Source: Streptomyces sp. NBC_00820 (GTDB taxonomy: Bacteria; Actinomycetota; Actinomycetes; Streptomycetales; Streptomycetaceae). Taken from it: a DNA stretch of 64,000 bases. The stretch lies in assembly GCF_036347055.1 (NCBI RefSeq), contig NZ_CP108882.1, positions 1,302,001 through 1,366,000 of the forward strand, in the 5' to 3' direction. Positions 25,180-32,786 of the stretch are shown piece after piece. A model generated the notes under the pieces. The model worked only from the letters and a program-made list of their open reading frames with translations, did not search any database and had not been told where the DNA came from. Both the position numbers and the translations under genes were made by a program. Within the stretch, counting starts at the first letter, position 1. Every line of letters starts with the position of its first letter.

Positions 25180-25583
25180 AAGGGCAGCTCCTTGTACCCG
25201 TAGGACACGCCGAGGGTGACCCATCTGCCGGAGGCTGGGGCCTTCCAGAGATGGATGTCCGGCACATGCTCGCTCAGGGCGGCCCAGGGCTCCGCGATGG
25301 TCTCACCCTCCATCACCCGGTCAAGAACTCCGCGCAGACTGAAGTGCTGGGACGGACCCCAGTGCGCGGTGAGCCGCTCCACGAGGGCGTCCCGCTCGGC
25401 CTCGTACTGTGCCGCCGTCTCCTCCCACCCCGTACCGTCGTCCTCCCAGAAGTCGCCGCTGGTCAGCAGTATGGCCATGTGGTAGCCGGGCCCGCTCTCA
25501 CCGCACTCCGTCCGGCTCTCCGCCGCGGGGAACTCCCGGGCGCAGAGCCGGTCGACGAGGGCGAGCCGCTTCGCGATGTCCAT
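25140..25583 (-). CDS. Unknown 147-residue protein with PafBC-like leaderless promoter
   Basis: I do not recognise a named family. The protein begins MDIAKRLALVDRLCAREFP, is acidic in the middle (GDFWEDDGTGWEETAAQYEAE), and ends with a beta-rich, aromatic segment (WVTLGVSYGYKELPFQLLG). It is soluble, with no signal peptide. Size and style resemble orphan immunity-type proteins. The ATG at 25583 lies exactly 7 nt after a possible -10 hexamer in a TTGTCAGTG-N8-N6 promoter, which supports this start and leaderless translation. The 3' end overlaps the convergent mug gene by 40 bp. Confidence 0.7.
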   Translation of the reverse strand: MDIAKRLALVDRLCAREFPAAESRTECGESGPGYHMAILLTSGDFWEDDGTGWEETAAQYEAERDALVERLTAHWGPSQHFSLRGVLDRVMEGETIAEPWAALSEHVPDIHLWKAPASGRWVTLGVSYGYKELPFQLLGVVTDTDPP

Positions 25584-25590
25584 GCGATCC

Positions 25591-25613
25591 AGTAAAGCGG
25601 GACCCACTGACAA
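25591..25613 (-). promoter_or_regulatory. PafBC-like promoter of the 147-residue unknown gene
   Basis: Read leftward, TTGTCAGTG (25613-25605), an 8-nt spacer, then TTTACT (25596-25591), then 7 nt to the ATG at 25583. This has the same element and spacings as the SWIM-gene promoter at 34261-34283. The upstream element matches the mycobacterial RecA-independent DNA-damage motif TTGTCRGTG-N8-TANNNT; the -10 deviates at its second base. Confidence 0.5.
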
Positions 25614-25624
25614 TTGGCTGCCCG

Positions 25625-26335
25625 TCAGGTGTCCCGGCGCCGCACGCACCACGCTCCCGCGCACAGGGCGGCCGCCGTCCACAGCGCGGTGACCGCGAGT
25701 CCGCTCCAGGGGCCGAGGGCGCCGTCCCAGCCGCTGTGCAGGGCGACTTGACCGGCCCGGTCGGGCAGGAAGTCGGCGGCGCCGGCGGACACGTCGCCGA
25801 TGACGAAGGACACGATCAGCAGGAACGGGATCAGCAGGCCGAGCGTCGCGGCACCGCTGCGCAGGACGGCCGTGAGTCCCGCGGCGAACAGGGCCATCAG
25901 CGTCAGGTACAGGGCGCAGCCCACCGCTCCGCGCAACCCCTGTGCCCACGTGGGGCCGGACGCGCCGAGGAGGGCCCTGCCCATCGCGAGCGTCGCCAGA
26001 CCGGTGACGAGGCCGACGGCCAGCACCGGCAGCGCCACGGCCGCGGCCTTCGCGGCGAACCAGCGCGCCCGGTCCGGCACCGCCGCGAGTGTCAGCCGCA
26101 GCGCACCGCCCCGGTACTCGCCGGACACCGCCGTGGCGCCGAAGGCGACGGCGGCGATCTGTCCGAGGCTGACGCCGAAGAACGCCGAGAACAGCGGATC
26201 GGAGCGGTCGGAGTCGGCGGCGGCGATCGCCGAGAACGCCAGGGTGACGACGAGGATCGCGGCCAGGCCGGCGACGAGCGGACGCAGGGTGCGGATCTTG
26301 ATCCACTCGGCGTGCAGAGCGGGGACGAACGGCAT
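25625..26335 (-). CDS. ABC-2 type transporter permease
   Basis: This 236-residue membrane protein has six predicted helices, including LAAILVVTLAFSAIAAAD, LTLMALFAAGLTAVL and LGLLIPFLLIVSFVIGD. The early loop contains GQIAAVAFGATAVSGEYRGGALRLTL, in which the SGEYRGG stretch is the hallmark of ABC-2 permeases of the bacitracin/lantibiotic-export type. Its gene starts 2 bp after the true end of the ATPase gene, so the two form an exporter operon. The divergent two-component system next to it suggests regulation by an inducing compound. Confidence 0.88.
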   Translation of the reverse strand: MPFVPALHAEWIKIRTLRPLVAGLAAILVVTLAFSAIAAADSDRSDPLFSAFFGVSLGQIAAVAFGATAVSGEYRGGALRLTLAAVPDRARWFAAKAAAVALPVLAVGLVTGLATLAMGRALLGASGPTWAQGLRGAVGCALYLTLMALFAAGLTAVLRSGAATLGLLIPFLLIVSFVIGDVSAGAADFLPDRAGQVALHSGWDGALGPWSGLAVTALWTAAALCAGAWCVRRRDT

Positions 26336-26337
26336 GG

Positions 26338-27263
26338 TCAGACCTCCTGGGGCTGTGCGGTGAACTCGGTCTCAGCGGCCGTCAGATCGAGGTACGCCTC
26401 TTCCAGGCTCGCTTCCCGAGCCGCCAGTTCGAGTACGGGCAGGCCCGCCTCGGACAGGAGACGGCCCAGGTCGTCCACGCGCGCGTGCCGCACGATCCAC
26501 CCCCGTCCGCATCCCGGGCGGCCTCATGGCCGTGCCGGTCGAGCAGCGCGCCGAGGGCGTCGGTGTCGGCGGCGTCGGTACGGACCCTCACCTGAGGGCG
26601 AACGCGCGCGTCGATGAACTCCCGTACCGGGGTGTCGGCGAGGAGGCGGCCCCGGCCGAGGATCACGAGGTGGTCCGCGAAGGCCGCGGTCTCGCCCATC
26701 AGATGGCTGGACACCAGGACGGTACGGCCCTCTGCGGCCAGCCCGCGCAGCAGCGAGCGGACCCAGACGATGCCCTCGGGGTCGAGGCCGTTGGCGGGCT
26801 CGTCGAGGAGGATCACCTCGGGGTCGCCGAGCAGCGCGGCGGCGATCCCGAGCCGCTGCCGCATGCCCAGGGAGAACGTCCGCAGCCGGTGCCGGGCCAC
26901 CGGCGTGAGCCCGGTTCGCTCCAGGACCGCGCCGACCCGGCCGGTGGCGATGCGGTTGCTCGCGGCGAGGGCCCTGAGGTGGTCGTACGCGGTGCGGGAG
27001 CCGTGGGCGGCCCGCGCGTCCAGCAGGGAGCCCACGCGGCGCAGCGGTTCCCGCAGTTCGGCGTAGGGGCGGCCGCCGATGGTGGCGGTGCCCGAGGTCG
27101 GGCGGTCGAGGCCGAGGACGAGCCGCATGGTGGTGGACTTCCCGGCGCCGTTGGGGCCGAGGAATCCGGTGACCTGGCCGGGGCGGACGGTGAGGCAGAG
27201 GCCGTCCACGGCGCGCCTGCCGCCGTACTCCTTGGTGAGGTCGCGAAGTTCGATGCTGGTCAT
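26338..27263 (-). CDS. ABC transporter ATP-binding protein, frameshifted near C terminus
   Basis: This ATPase partners the adjacent ABC-2 permease. From ATG 27263 it has Walker A GPNGAGKS, signature SLGMRQRLGIA, Walker B VILLDEPANGLDP and the switch His region VSSHLMGE, all intact. Near residue 254 the frame breaks in a run of five C (plus strand, 26500-26504). In the readable frame the protein ends abnormally at 26382 after about 39 foreign residues. Adding one base restores the family-like end WIVRHARVDDLGRLLSEAG ... LEEAYLDLTA to a stop at 26338-26340, 2 bp before the permease ATG, for 308 residues. The catalytic domain is complete; only the C-terminal region is lost. The cause may be mutation or a homopolymer error. 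Confidence 0.85.
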
Positions 27264-27342
27264 GGCCAAGAGCCTCGCCGGGCGGGCGGTCCGGCGCCTC
27301 CCCCGTGGGCGGGGGCCCTCTCCCCCGTGCGGGGGAGGTCCG

Positions 27343-27365
27343 GTGTCGGTGCGACCTGTGAGGAT
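27343..27365 (+). promoter_or_regulatory. Weak PafBC-like promoter candidate of the kinase gene
   Basis: GTGTCGGTG (27343-27351), 8 nt, then GAGGAT (27360-27365), then 6 nt to the ATG at 27372. Eight of nine upstream bases fit TTGTCRGTG, but the -10 lacks its first T. The spacing suggests a leaderless transcript; the sigma/activator class is uncertain. Confidence 0.3.
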
Positions 27366-27371
27366 GGCGTC

Positions 27372-28538
27372 ATGGTCCGCCTTCTGCGCCCGATGCTGCG
27401 CCCGCTGGCACGCGGGACGACGTACACGCGCGTGCTGCATCTGTGGGTACCGATGCTGATCGTCAGCTTCTGGCTGTTCATCGATCCCAGGACGCCCTGG
27501 ATGCCCGCGCTGTTCGTCGCACCGGCAGGCCTCGTCCCGGCCGTGCGGATGGGCGAGGGGGTGCAGGCACGCCTGCTGCTGACGCCCGGTGAGCGGGAGC
27601 CGGGCATCTCCGCGACACCGGCGGCGTCCTGGCGGGACCGCTGGCGCACGGTGCTGTGGCTGGAGGTGCGGATGCTCCTCGGGTCGGCGGCCGTGTTCGC
27701 CACCGTGCAACTGCTGGTACTCGCGTACGAGTTGGCGAAGTGCGCCTGGGGGCTGCCGCCTTCCGGGGTCCCGCTGCTGGAACACCTGCCGCCGCAGCGG
27801 GCGTACGCCCTGCTGGCGCCGCTTCCCCTGTTCGCTCTGTACGGCGCCGTGGTCGGGCTCGGTGAGCTGGTCACGGCGTGCGCGCGCCGGCTGCTCGGAC
27901 CGTCGGCCGCCGAGCGGCTCGCCGCGCTGGAGGAGCGCACCGAACGGCTGCTGGAACGCACCCGAATCGCGCGGGAGTTGCACGACTCGATCGGGCACGC
28001 GCTCACGGTGGCCGTGGTCCAGGCGGGCGCGGCGCGGGCGGCGGGCGATCCGGAGTTCACCGACCGCGCGCTGGGCGCCATCGAGGAGACCGGCCGGGCC
28101 GCCCTGGAGGATCTGGAGCGTGTGCTGGGGGTGTTGCGCGAGTCGGAGCGTCCGGTGGGCACTCGGCCCACGCTGGCCGACGCGGGCCGGCTGCTGGAGT
28201 CCGCGCGCGCTTCGGGTGCCACGGTGGACGCCGAGGTGACGGGTGCGGTGGAGGCGGTGCCTGGGCCGGTGTCCCGCGAGGGCTATCGCATTCTCCAGGA
28301 GTCCCTGACCAACGTGCTGCGGCACGCGGGAGCGGTGCCTGTCCGGGTGCGGGTCGCCGTCGGGGACGGCACGCTCGCCCTCGACGTCCGCAATCGCCTT
28401 CCGGACTCGATGCCCGGACCCGGGCGGGGCAGCGGGCTGCGCGGCATACGCGAGCGCGCCGCCCTGCTCGGAGGGAACGCCCGTACCGGACCGGACGGCG
28501 GCGACTGGCGGGTGCGTGCGGAACTGCCGTTGGGCTGA
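27372..28538 (+). CDS. Sensor histidine kinase (HisKA_3/NarL-type system)
   Basis: This 388-residue kinase has four to five N-terminal membrane helices (LWVPMLIVSFWLF; LLGSAAVFATVQLLVLAYEL; LLAPLPLFALYGAVVGLGEL) with almost no extracellular sensor domain. A HisKA_3 dimerisation helix contains the phospho-acceptor in ARELHDSIGHAL (His204). The HATPase_c domain has QESLTNVLRHAG (N-box) and GSGLRGIRERAALLGG (G-box). Such intramembrane-sensing kinases typically regulate a neighbouring ABC exporter, here the divergent ABC-2 system 109 bp away. The response regulator follows after 14 bp. Confidence 0.93.
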   Translation: MVRLLRPMLRPLARGTTYTRVLHLWVPMLIVSFWLFIDPRTPWMPALFVAPAGLVPAVRMGEGVQARLLLTPGEREPGISATPAASWRDRWRTVLWLEVRMLLGSAAVFATVQLLVLAYELAKCAWGLPPSGVPLLEHLPPQRAYALLAPLPLFALYGAVVGLGELVTACARRLLGPSAAERLAALEERTERLLERTRIARELHDSIGHALTVAVVQAGAARAAGDPEFTDRALGAIEETGRAALEDLERVLGVLRESERPVGTRPTLADAGRLLESARASGATVDAEVTGAVEAVPGPVSREGYRILQESLTNVLRHAGAVPVRVRVAVGDGTLALDVRNRLPDSMPGPGRGSGLRGIRERAALLGGNARTGPDGGDWRVRAELPLG

Positions 28539-28540
28539 TC

Positions 28541-28546
28541 TAGGCT
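28541..28546 (+). promoter_or_regulatory. -10 element TAGGCT before the response regulator
   Basis: TAGGCT lies 6 nt before the regulator's ATG and directly after the kinase stop, where a leaderless secondary transcript would start. There is no good -35. If it works, the regulator can be made independently of the kinase. Confidence 0.35.
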
Positions 28547-28552
28547 GGCCGG

Positions 28553-29224
28553 ATGCCGGTGACCGTGCTCCTCGTGGATGACGAACCCCTGGTCCGCGCC
28601 GGTCTGCGGGCCGTGCTGACGGCGCAGCCCGGCATCGAGGTGGTGGGCGAGGCGGCCGACGGGGCGGCGGTCATTCCGCTGGTGCGCCGACTGCGGCCGG
28701 ACGTCGTCGTGATGGACGTCCGGATGCCGCTGCTGGACGGGATCGAGGCCACGCGCGCGGTGCTGCGCACCATCGACGCCCCGCCCAAGATCCTGGTGGT
28801 GACCACCTTCGAGGACGACGAGTACGTGTACGAGGCACTGCGCGCGGGTGCCGACGGGTTCCTGCTGAAGCGGGCCCGTCCTGCCGAGTTCGTGCACGCG
28901 GTGCGGCTGGTCGCTGAGGGCGAGTCGCTGCTCTTCCCCGCGTCCGTACGGCGGCTCGCGGCACGGTACGGCGGCCGGGACGCGGTCGCGGGCCGCGGCG
29001 CGGCCGGCGCCCCGCTCGCGGCGGCCCGGCTCACGGAGCGGGAGGCGGAGGTACTGCGGCTCATGGCGCGGGGCCTGACGAACGGGGAGATCGCGGCGCG
29101 GCTGGTGGTGGGGACGGAGACGGTGAAGTCGCATGTGAGCGCGGTACTGGCCAAGCTCGGGGCACGCGATCGCACTCAGGCGGTGATCGCCGCGTACGAG
29201 TCGGGGTTCGTCGCGCCGGGGTGA
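28553..29224 (+). CDS. LuxR/NarL-family response regulator
   Basis: This 223-residue regulator has a receiver domain with acidic pocket DDEP, phospho-acceptor Asp55 in VMDVRMP, the conserved Thr in VVTTFEDD and Lys in FLLKRARP. A C-terminal LuxR helix-turn-helix contains LTEREAEVLRLMARGLTNGE and GTETVKSHVSAVLAKLG. It is the cognate partner of the upstream kinase and probably controls the divergent ABC-2 exporter. Its end overlaps the open frame before the ROK gene but not the ROK start chosen here. Confidence 0.95.
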   Translation: MPVTVLLVDDEPLVRAGLRAVLTAQPGIEVVGEAADGAAVIPLVRRLRPDVVVMDVRMPLLDGIEATRAVLRTIDAPPKILVVTTFEDDEYVYEALRAGADGFLLKRARPAEFVHAVRLVAEGESLLFPASVRRLAARYGGRDAVAGRGAAGAPLAAARLTEREAEVLRLMARGLTNGEIAARLVVGTETVKSHVSAVLAKLGARDRTQAVIAAYESGFVAPG

Positions 29225-29325
29225 GTCGCGGCGGCCGTCGGACCGTCGGGGAGCCCGGCACTCGCCGGGGTGGGCCGGGCCGAGTACGATCCGCCCCACA
29301 CGCGCGCGAGCTGGGAGGACTGACG

Positions 29326-30483
29326 GTGGGGCAGCTGACCGGCGGCGATCCCTCGCTGCTGCGAAGGATCAATTCCGCGGTGGTGCTGCACGCGTTGCGT
29401 GCCACGGACTGCGCGACGCTCACCGAGATCACCCGCCTCACCGGCCTGTCCCGGCCGACCGTCGAGGGGGTCGTGGAGGGGCTGGCCGAGGCGGGGCTCG
29501 TGGTGGAGAAGGCGGCCGAGGAGGGCACGGCACGCCGTCAGGGCCGGCCCGCGCGCCGCTTCAGGTTCCGGGCCGAGGCGGGGCATCTGCTGGGTCTGGA
29601 GATCGGCCCGCACCGGGTCGCCGCGCTTCTGTCCGACCTCGACGGGCGGGTGCTCGGCACGCAGGCCAGGGAGGTCGCCGAGACGGCTCCGGCGGACGAA
29701 CGGCTGGAGCGGCTGCGTGGCGCGGTCGCCGAACTGCTGCGCCGGACCGGGGTCGCACGCGGTTCGCTGCGGGCCGTGGGGGTGGGCACGCCGGGCATCG
29801 TGGAGGCAGACGGTACGGTCCGGCTGGGCACCGCGCTGCCGCAGTGGACGGGCCTGCGGCTCGGCGAGCGGCTCAGCCGCTCCTTCAAGTGCCCGGTGCT
29901 GGTGGAGAACGACGCGAACGCGGCGGCCGTGGCCGAGCACTGGAAGGGAGCGGCGACGGAGACGGACGACGTGGTGTTCGTCCTCGCCGGGCTGAGTCCG
30001 GGGGCGGGTTCGCTGATCGGCGGGCGGTTGCACCGGGGGTACGGCGGGGCGGCCGGGGAGATCGGCGCGCTGCATCTGCTGGGCCGGGGGGCGACTCCGG
30101 AGACGCTGCTGTCCACCACCGACAAGCCGTTGCATCCGCTGGACGAGCAGGCGGTCGCCGAGGTGTTCACGCTCGCCCGGAAGGGCGACCGGCGGGCGCG
30201 GGAGGCCGTCGAGCGCTTCATCCAGCGGCTCGTTCACGACGTGGCCGCGCTCGTGCTGGCCCTCGACCCGGAACTGGTCGTGATCGGCGGCTGGGCGGCC
30301 GGTCTGGACGGCGTCCTCGACCCGCTGCGCGACGAACTGGCCCGCTACTGTCTGCGGCCGCCCCGGGTGACCCTGTCCCTGCTCGGCGAGGCCGCCGTGA
30401 CCACGGGCGCGCTGCGGCTGGCCCTGGACCATGTCGAGGAGCAACTGTTCGCGGTGGAGAGCACGGTGACGGCACGCCGGTGA
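29326..30483 (+). CDS. ROK-family transcriptional regulator
   Basis: This 385-residue protein has an N-terminal winged helix (about residues 10-65, ATLTEITRLTGLSRPTVEG) followed by a ROK sugar-kinase-like domain: GLEIGPHRVAALLSDLDG, VGVGTPGIV, VENDANAAA, and GGAAGEIGAL in place of the usual GxxGEIGH. The zinc-binding CxCGxxGCxE motif of active ROK kinases is absent, so it is a sugar-sensing repressor rather than a kinase. The GTG at 29326 follows GGGAGGAC; an upstream in-frame GTG overlapping the response regulator stop is less likely. The regulated sugar genes are not in view. Confidence 0.92.
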   Translation: MGQLTGGDPSLLRRINSAVVLHALRATDCATLTEITRLTGLSRPTVEGVVEGLAEAGLVVEKAAEEGTARRQGRPARRFRFRAEAGHLLGLEIGPHRVAALLSDLDGRVLGTQAREVAETAPADERLERLRGAVAELLRRTGVARGSLRAVGVGTPGIVEADGTVRLGTALPQWTGLRLGERLSRSFKCPVLVENDANAAAVAEHWKGAATETDDVVFVLAGLSPGAGSLIGGRLHRGYGGAAGEIGALHLLGRGATPETLLSTTDKPLHPLDEQAVAEVFTLARKGDRRAREAVERFIQRLVHDVAALVLALDPELVVIGGWAAGLDGVLDPLRDELARYCLRPPRVTLSLLGEAAVTTGALRLALDHVEEQLFAVESTVTARR

Positions 30484-30488
30484 GGCGG

Positions 30489-30520
30489 TGAGGCTTCGGA
30501 GCTGTGAGGCTTCGGAGCTG
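30489..30520. repeat. Two tandem 16-bp repeats
   Basis: TGAGGCTTCGGAGCTG occurs twice in tandem at 30489-30504 and 30505-30520, with a third partial TGAGGCT immediately after, just downstream of the ROK gene stop. Confidence 0.8.
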
Positions 30521-30829
30521 TGAGGCTGCGCGGCTGAAACGCGGGCGGCGGTGCGACGGGGGCGTTGACGCGGGCAGGTCCGGCGGGAGGCGCTCTCGTC
30601 ACCGTGGCCGCACGCGGCTTCCGGCTTCCGCGCCGATGCGCACACCGGGGCAGGCGCCGTACGACCGGCCCCTGCCTCGTGCGCGCGGAGTTGGCGGCCC
30701 GGAGGAGGCGTGGATCGTCGTACTCGTCCGGCGGGCGGTGAGGCGACGCCGGCCGGCAGGCCGCCGCCGAGAGGCGGCACGGCGCCGCGGATCGCCCGAC
30801 GGCTGCTCCCCCGCTCCGTCGAACGCCGT

Positions 30830-30854
30830 GCGCCCCGGTGGAGTTCCGGGGCGC
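30830..30854. terminator. Hairpin between ROK and GntR genes
   Basis: GCGCCCCGG (30830-30838) and CCGGGGCGC (30846-30854) form a perfect 9-bp stem with a 7-nt loop, 22 bp beyond the stop codon of the leftward GntR gene. It could stop transcription from either side. Confidence 0.5.
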
Positions 30855-30876
30855 GGCGGACGAGAACGAGCGACCC

Positions 30877-31635
30877 TCAGGAGGCGCACTGCTCCGGATC
30901 GTGGTGTATCTCCACGTCGGGCGAGTCGCCGAAGGTCAGCCGGCAGGTGTCGGCACGGTAGGTGGCCACGGAGAGCGCGGCGGTGCGGCCGGCGGCGTAG
31001 AAGCGAGTCGTGACGACCAGGACGGGCGAGCCGGGCAGCCGGTCGAGCTCCTTGGCGTCGTCCGCGCGGGCCGAGCCCAGTTCGACGGCACGGTCCTGGC
31101 CTTCGAGTTCCAGGCGCTGCAGTTCGCGGAGCACCGCACGCGCGCGTGCCGGGCCGGACGGTGCGTCGATGGCGGTGAGGTCGGGCACCGACGAGGCGGC
31201 GACGTAGAGCAGCTCGGTGGCGACGGGCCGGCCGTGGGACATCCGGGAGCGGCGGACCGTGTGCACCTCGGCGGAGCCGCTCTCCAGGGCCGTCGCGACG
31301 ACGGCGGGCGGCGTGGCCCCGGCGCAGTCGACGGGCTGCCAGGCGTCGTCGCCCGCGCCCGGCCAGACGTGCCGCTCGGTGCCGACGGCCACGCCCACAC
31401 GCGGCGGCGCGACGGTCGTACCGACGCCGCGGCGGCGCTGCAGCCGGCCTTCCAGCTCCAGTTGCTCCAGTGCCTGGCGGAGCGTGGCCCGTGCGACGCC
31501 GTAGCGGGCGGCGAGGTCACGCTCGTTGGGCAGGATCTCGCCGACGGTGAATTCGGAATCCAATGCCTCGCTGAGCACGGTCTTGAGGTGCCAGTACTTC
31601 GGTTCCGGCACCTTTTCCAGCTGCGTGGTCCCCAC
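30877..31635 (-). CDS. GntR-family regulator (HutC subfamily)
   Basis: This 252-residue regulator has an N-terminal GntR winged helix (GEILPNERDLAARYGVARAT, then LRQALEQLELEGRLQRRRG). The UTRA/HutC effector domain includes RRSRMSHGRPVATELLYV and ends SVATYRADTCRLTFGDSPD. The GTG at 31635 follows GGAGGACAGG at suitable spacing; an upstream open stretch to 31725 lacks a ribosome-binding site. Upstream lies an excellent promoter whose -35 is covered by a HutC-type inverted repeat (31732-31745), so autoregulation is likely. No metabolic target gene is adjacent. Confidence 0.92.
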   Translation of the reverse strand: MGTTQLEKVPEPKYWHLKTVLSEALDSEFTVGEILPNERDLAARYGVARATLRQALEQLELEGRLQRRRGVGTTVAPPRVGVAVGTERHVWPGAGDDAWQPVDCAGATPPAVVATALESGSAEVHTVRRSRMSHGRPVATELLYVAASSVPDLTAIDAPSGPARARAVLRELQRLELEGQDRAVELGSARADDAKELDRLPGSPVLVVTTRFYAAGRTAALSVATYRADTCRLTFGDSPDVEIHHDPEQCAS

Positions 31636-31710
31636 CCTGTCCTCCGCAAGTGCCGTGGTCCGGCGGTATTTTTGCGCCTTGTTTATTAAAGGTTGTTGCA
31701 GTTCTCTGCG

Positions 31711-31739
31711 ACCATAGGGCGGCACTCACCCTTGGTCAA
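31711..31739 (-). promoter_or_regulatory. Sigma-70-like promoter of the gntR gene
   Basis: Read leftward: -35 TTGACC (31739-31734), 17-bp spacer, -10 TATGGT (31716-31711). This is one of the closest matches to the vegetative consensus in the window. It predicts a start near 31704 and an untranslated leader of about 70 nt. Confidence 0.65.
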
Positions 31740-31745
31740 TACCAA
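31732..31745. promoter_or_regulatory. HutC-type operator TTGGT-CAAT-ACCAA
   Basis: TTGGTCAATACCAA is a perfect 5-4-5 inverted repeat overlapping the -35 hexamer. It matches 7 of 8 positions of the HutC-subfamily core GTMTAKAC and resembles the TGGT...ACCA half-sites of the DasR box. It is probably the autoregulatory site of the GntR protein. Confidence 0.6.
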
Positions 31746-31821
31746 TCCTCGTTCCCCCGAGTGCCCCGTGGAGGCCGTGCCACGAAGCGTTCACGAGGCG
31801 TTCGTACGACGCCGCGCGCGT

Positions 31822-31905
31822 GGAGCGACTCGGTGGATGACGCGTCGGATCGTTCGGCGGACGACTTGGCGGACCATTCGGTGAACGACTCGGTAGGTGA
31901 CTCAG
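31822..31905. repeat. Seven 12-bp tandem repeats after the ECF sigma gene
   Basis: Seven consecutive 12-bp units (31822-31833 through 31894-31905) follow the pattern yGGAyGACTCGG. They begin at the stop codon of the sigma-factor gene and run away from it, so they are transcribed as its 3'-UTR. The period is a multiple of three, and read leftward it would encode a Ser/Glu-rich tetrapeptide repeat, so an extended or former C terminus is possible. Confidence 0.75.
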
Positions 31906-32786
31906 TCGCCGGCGAGCGACCGGATCTTGTCGGGGTTGCGGATGATGTACACGGTGGTGACGCGGCCGTCGGCGATGTCCACCTGGAACACACCGTCGGG
32001 CTTGCCGTCGGCCAGCGTGAGCACCGCGAGGGCACCGTTGACCTCGATGAACCGGAAGGACAGACCGGGCACGCCCTTGCGGGCGACACCGGCGAGGAAG
32101 CGGCCGACCTTGTCGGCGGAGTGCAGGACGCGCACCGGCGCCTTCGCCTTGCCGCCGCTGTCGCCGACGAGGCGGGCATCCGGAGCGAGCAGGGACATCA
32201 GGCCGTTCAGGTCGCCTTCGACCGCGGCGGCGAGGAAACGCTCCGTCAGGTCCCTGCGCTGCGCGGGGTCGACCTCGTAACGCGGCCGCTTCTCGTCGAC
32301 GTGCCGACGGGCCCGGCCGGCGAGCTGCCGCACCGCGGCCTCGCCGCGGTCGAGCAGCGCGGCGATCTCGGCGTAGGGGTAGCCGAACGCCTCCCGCAGG
32401 ACGAAGACCGCGCGCTCCAGCGGGGACAGCGACTCCAGGACGACGAGTACGGCGAGGGAGACGGAGTCGGCGAGCAGCGCGCGTTCGGCGGTGTCGGGGA
32501 CGATGTCGCCGAAGTCGGTGACGTACGGCTCGGGCAGCCACGGGCCGACGTACGCCTCGTCGCGCGCCCGGACCTGGCGCAGCCGGTCGATGGTCAGCCG
32601 GGTGGTGACGCGCACGAGGTAGGCACGTGGTTCACGGACCTCCGTACGCTCTGCGCGGGACCAGCGCAACCAGGCGTCCTGGACCACGTCCTCGGCGTCG
32701 GCGACGCGGCCGAGCATGCGATAGGCGACCCCCATGAGAAGGGGGCGGTTCTCTTCGAAAAGGTCGATCGCGGTGTCCGTGGTCAC
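31902..32786 (-). CDS. ECF41-family RNA polymerase sigma factor (SigJ-like)
   Basis: This 294-residue ECF sigma factor has region 2 (LLMGVAYRMLGRVADAEDVVQD, then AWLRW), a linker containing the family hallmark WLPEP, and region 4 (LSPLERAVFVLREAFGYPYAEIA). A C-terminal SnoaL-like domain of about 120 residues replaces a separate anti-sigma factor and carries the GDSGGK variant of DGGGK and the terminal NPDKI. In ECF41 proteins this extension controls activity. The GTG at 32786 is used. The usual neighbouring COE-type gene (carboxymuconolactone decarboxylase, oxidoreductase or epimerase) is not adjacent. Confidence 0.92.
   Translation of the reverse strand: MTTDTAIDLFEENRPLLMGVAYRMLGRVADAEDVVQDAWLRWSRAERTEVREPRAYLVRVTTRLTIDRLRQVRARDEAYVGPWLPEPYVTDFGDIVPDTAERALLADSVSLAVLVVLESLSPLERAVFVLREAFGYPYAEIAALLDRGEAAVRQLAGRARRHVDEKRPRYEVDPAQRRDLTERFLAAAVEGDLNGLMSLLAPDARLVGDSGGKAKAPVRVLHSADKVGRFLAGVARKGVPGLSFRFIEVNGALAVLTLADGKPDGVFQVDIADGRVTTVYIIRNPDKIRSLAGD

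Larger units (their letters stand above)
30484..30876. other. 393-bp convergent gap (ROK / GntR)
   Basis: No gene is supported; small open frames here have no homology features. Next to the ROK stop there is a 16-bp tandem direct repeat (30489-30520). Near the GntR gene there is a hairpin (30830-30854). The middle is plain G+C-rich DNA. Confidence 0.5.

Noticed and set aside
26526..27371. Rightward open frame leading into the histidine kinase (extended start)
   Set aside because: It is antisense to the ABC ATPase; ATG 27372 begins the membrane domain and follows a possible leaderless promoter.
30838..31689. Rightward 283-codon open frame over the GntR gene
   Set aside because: Shadow of gntR, which has proper domains, start signal and promoter on the other strand.
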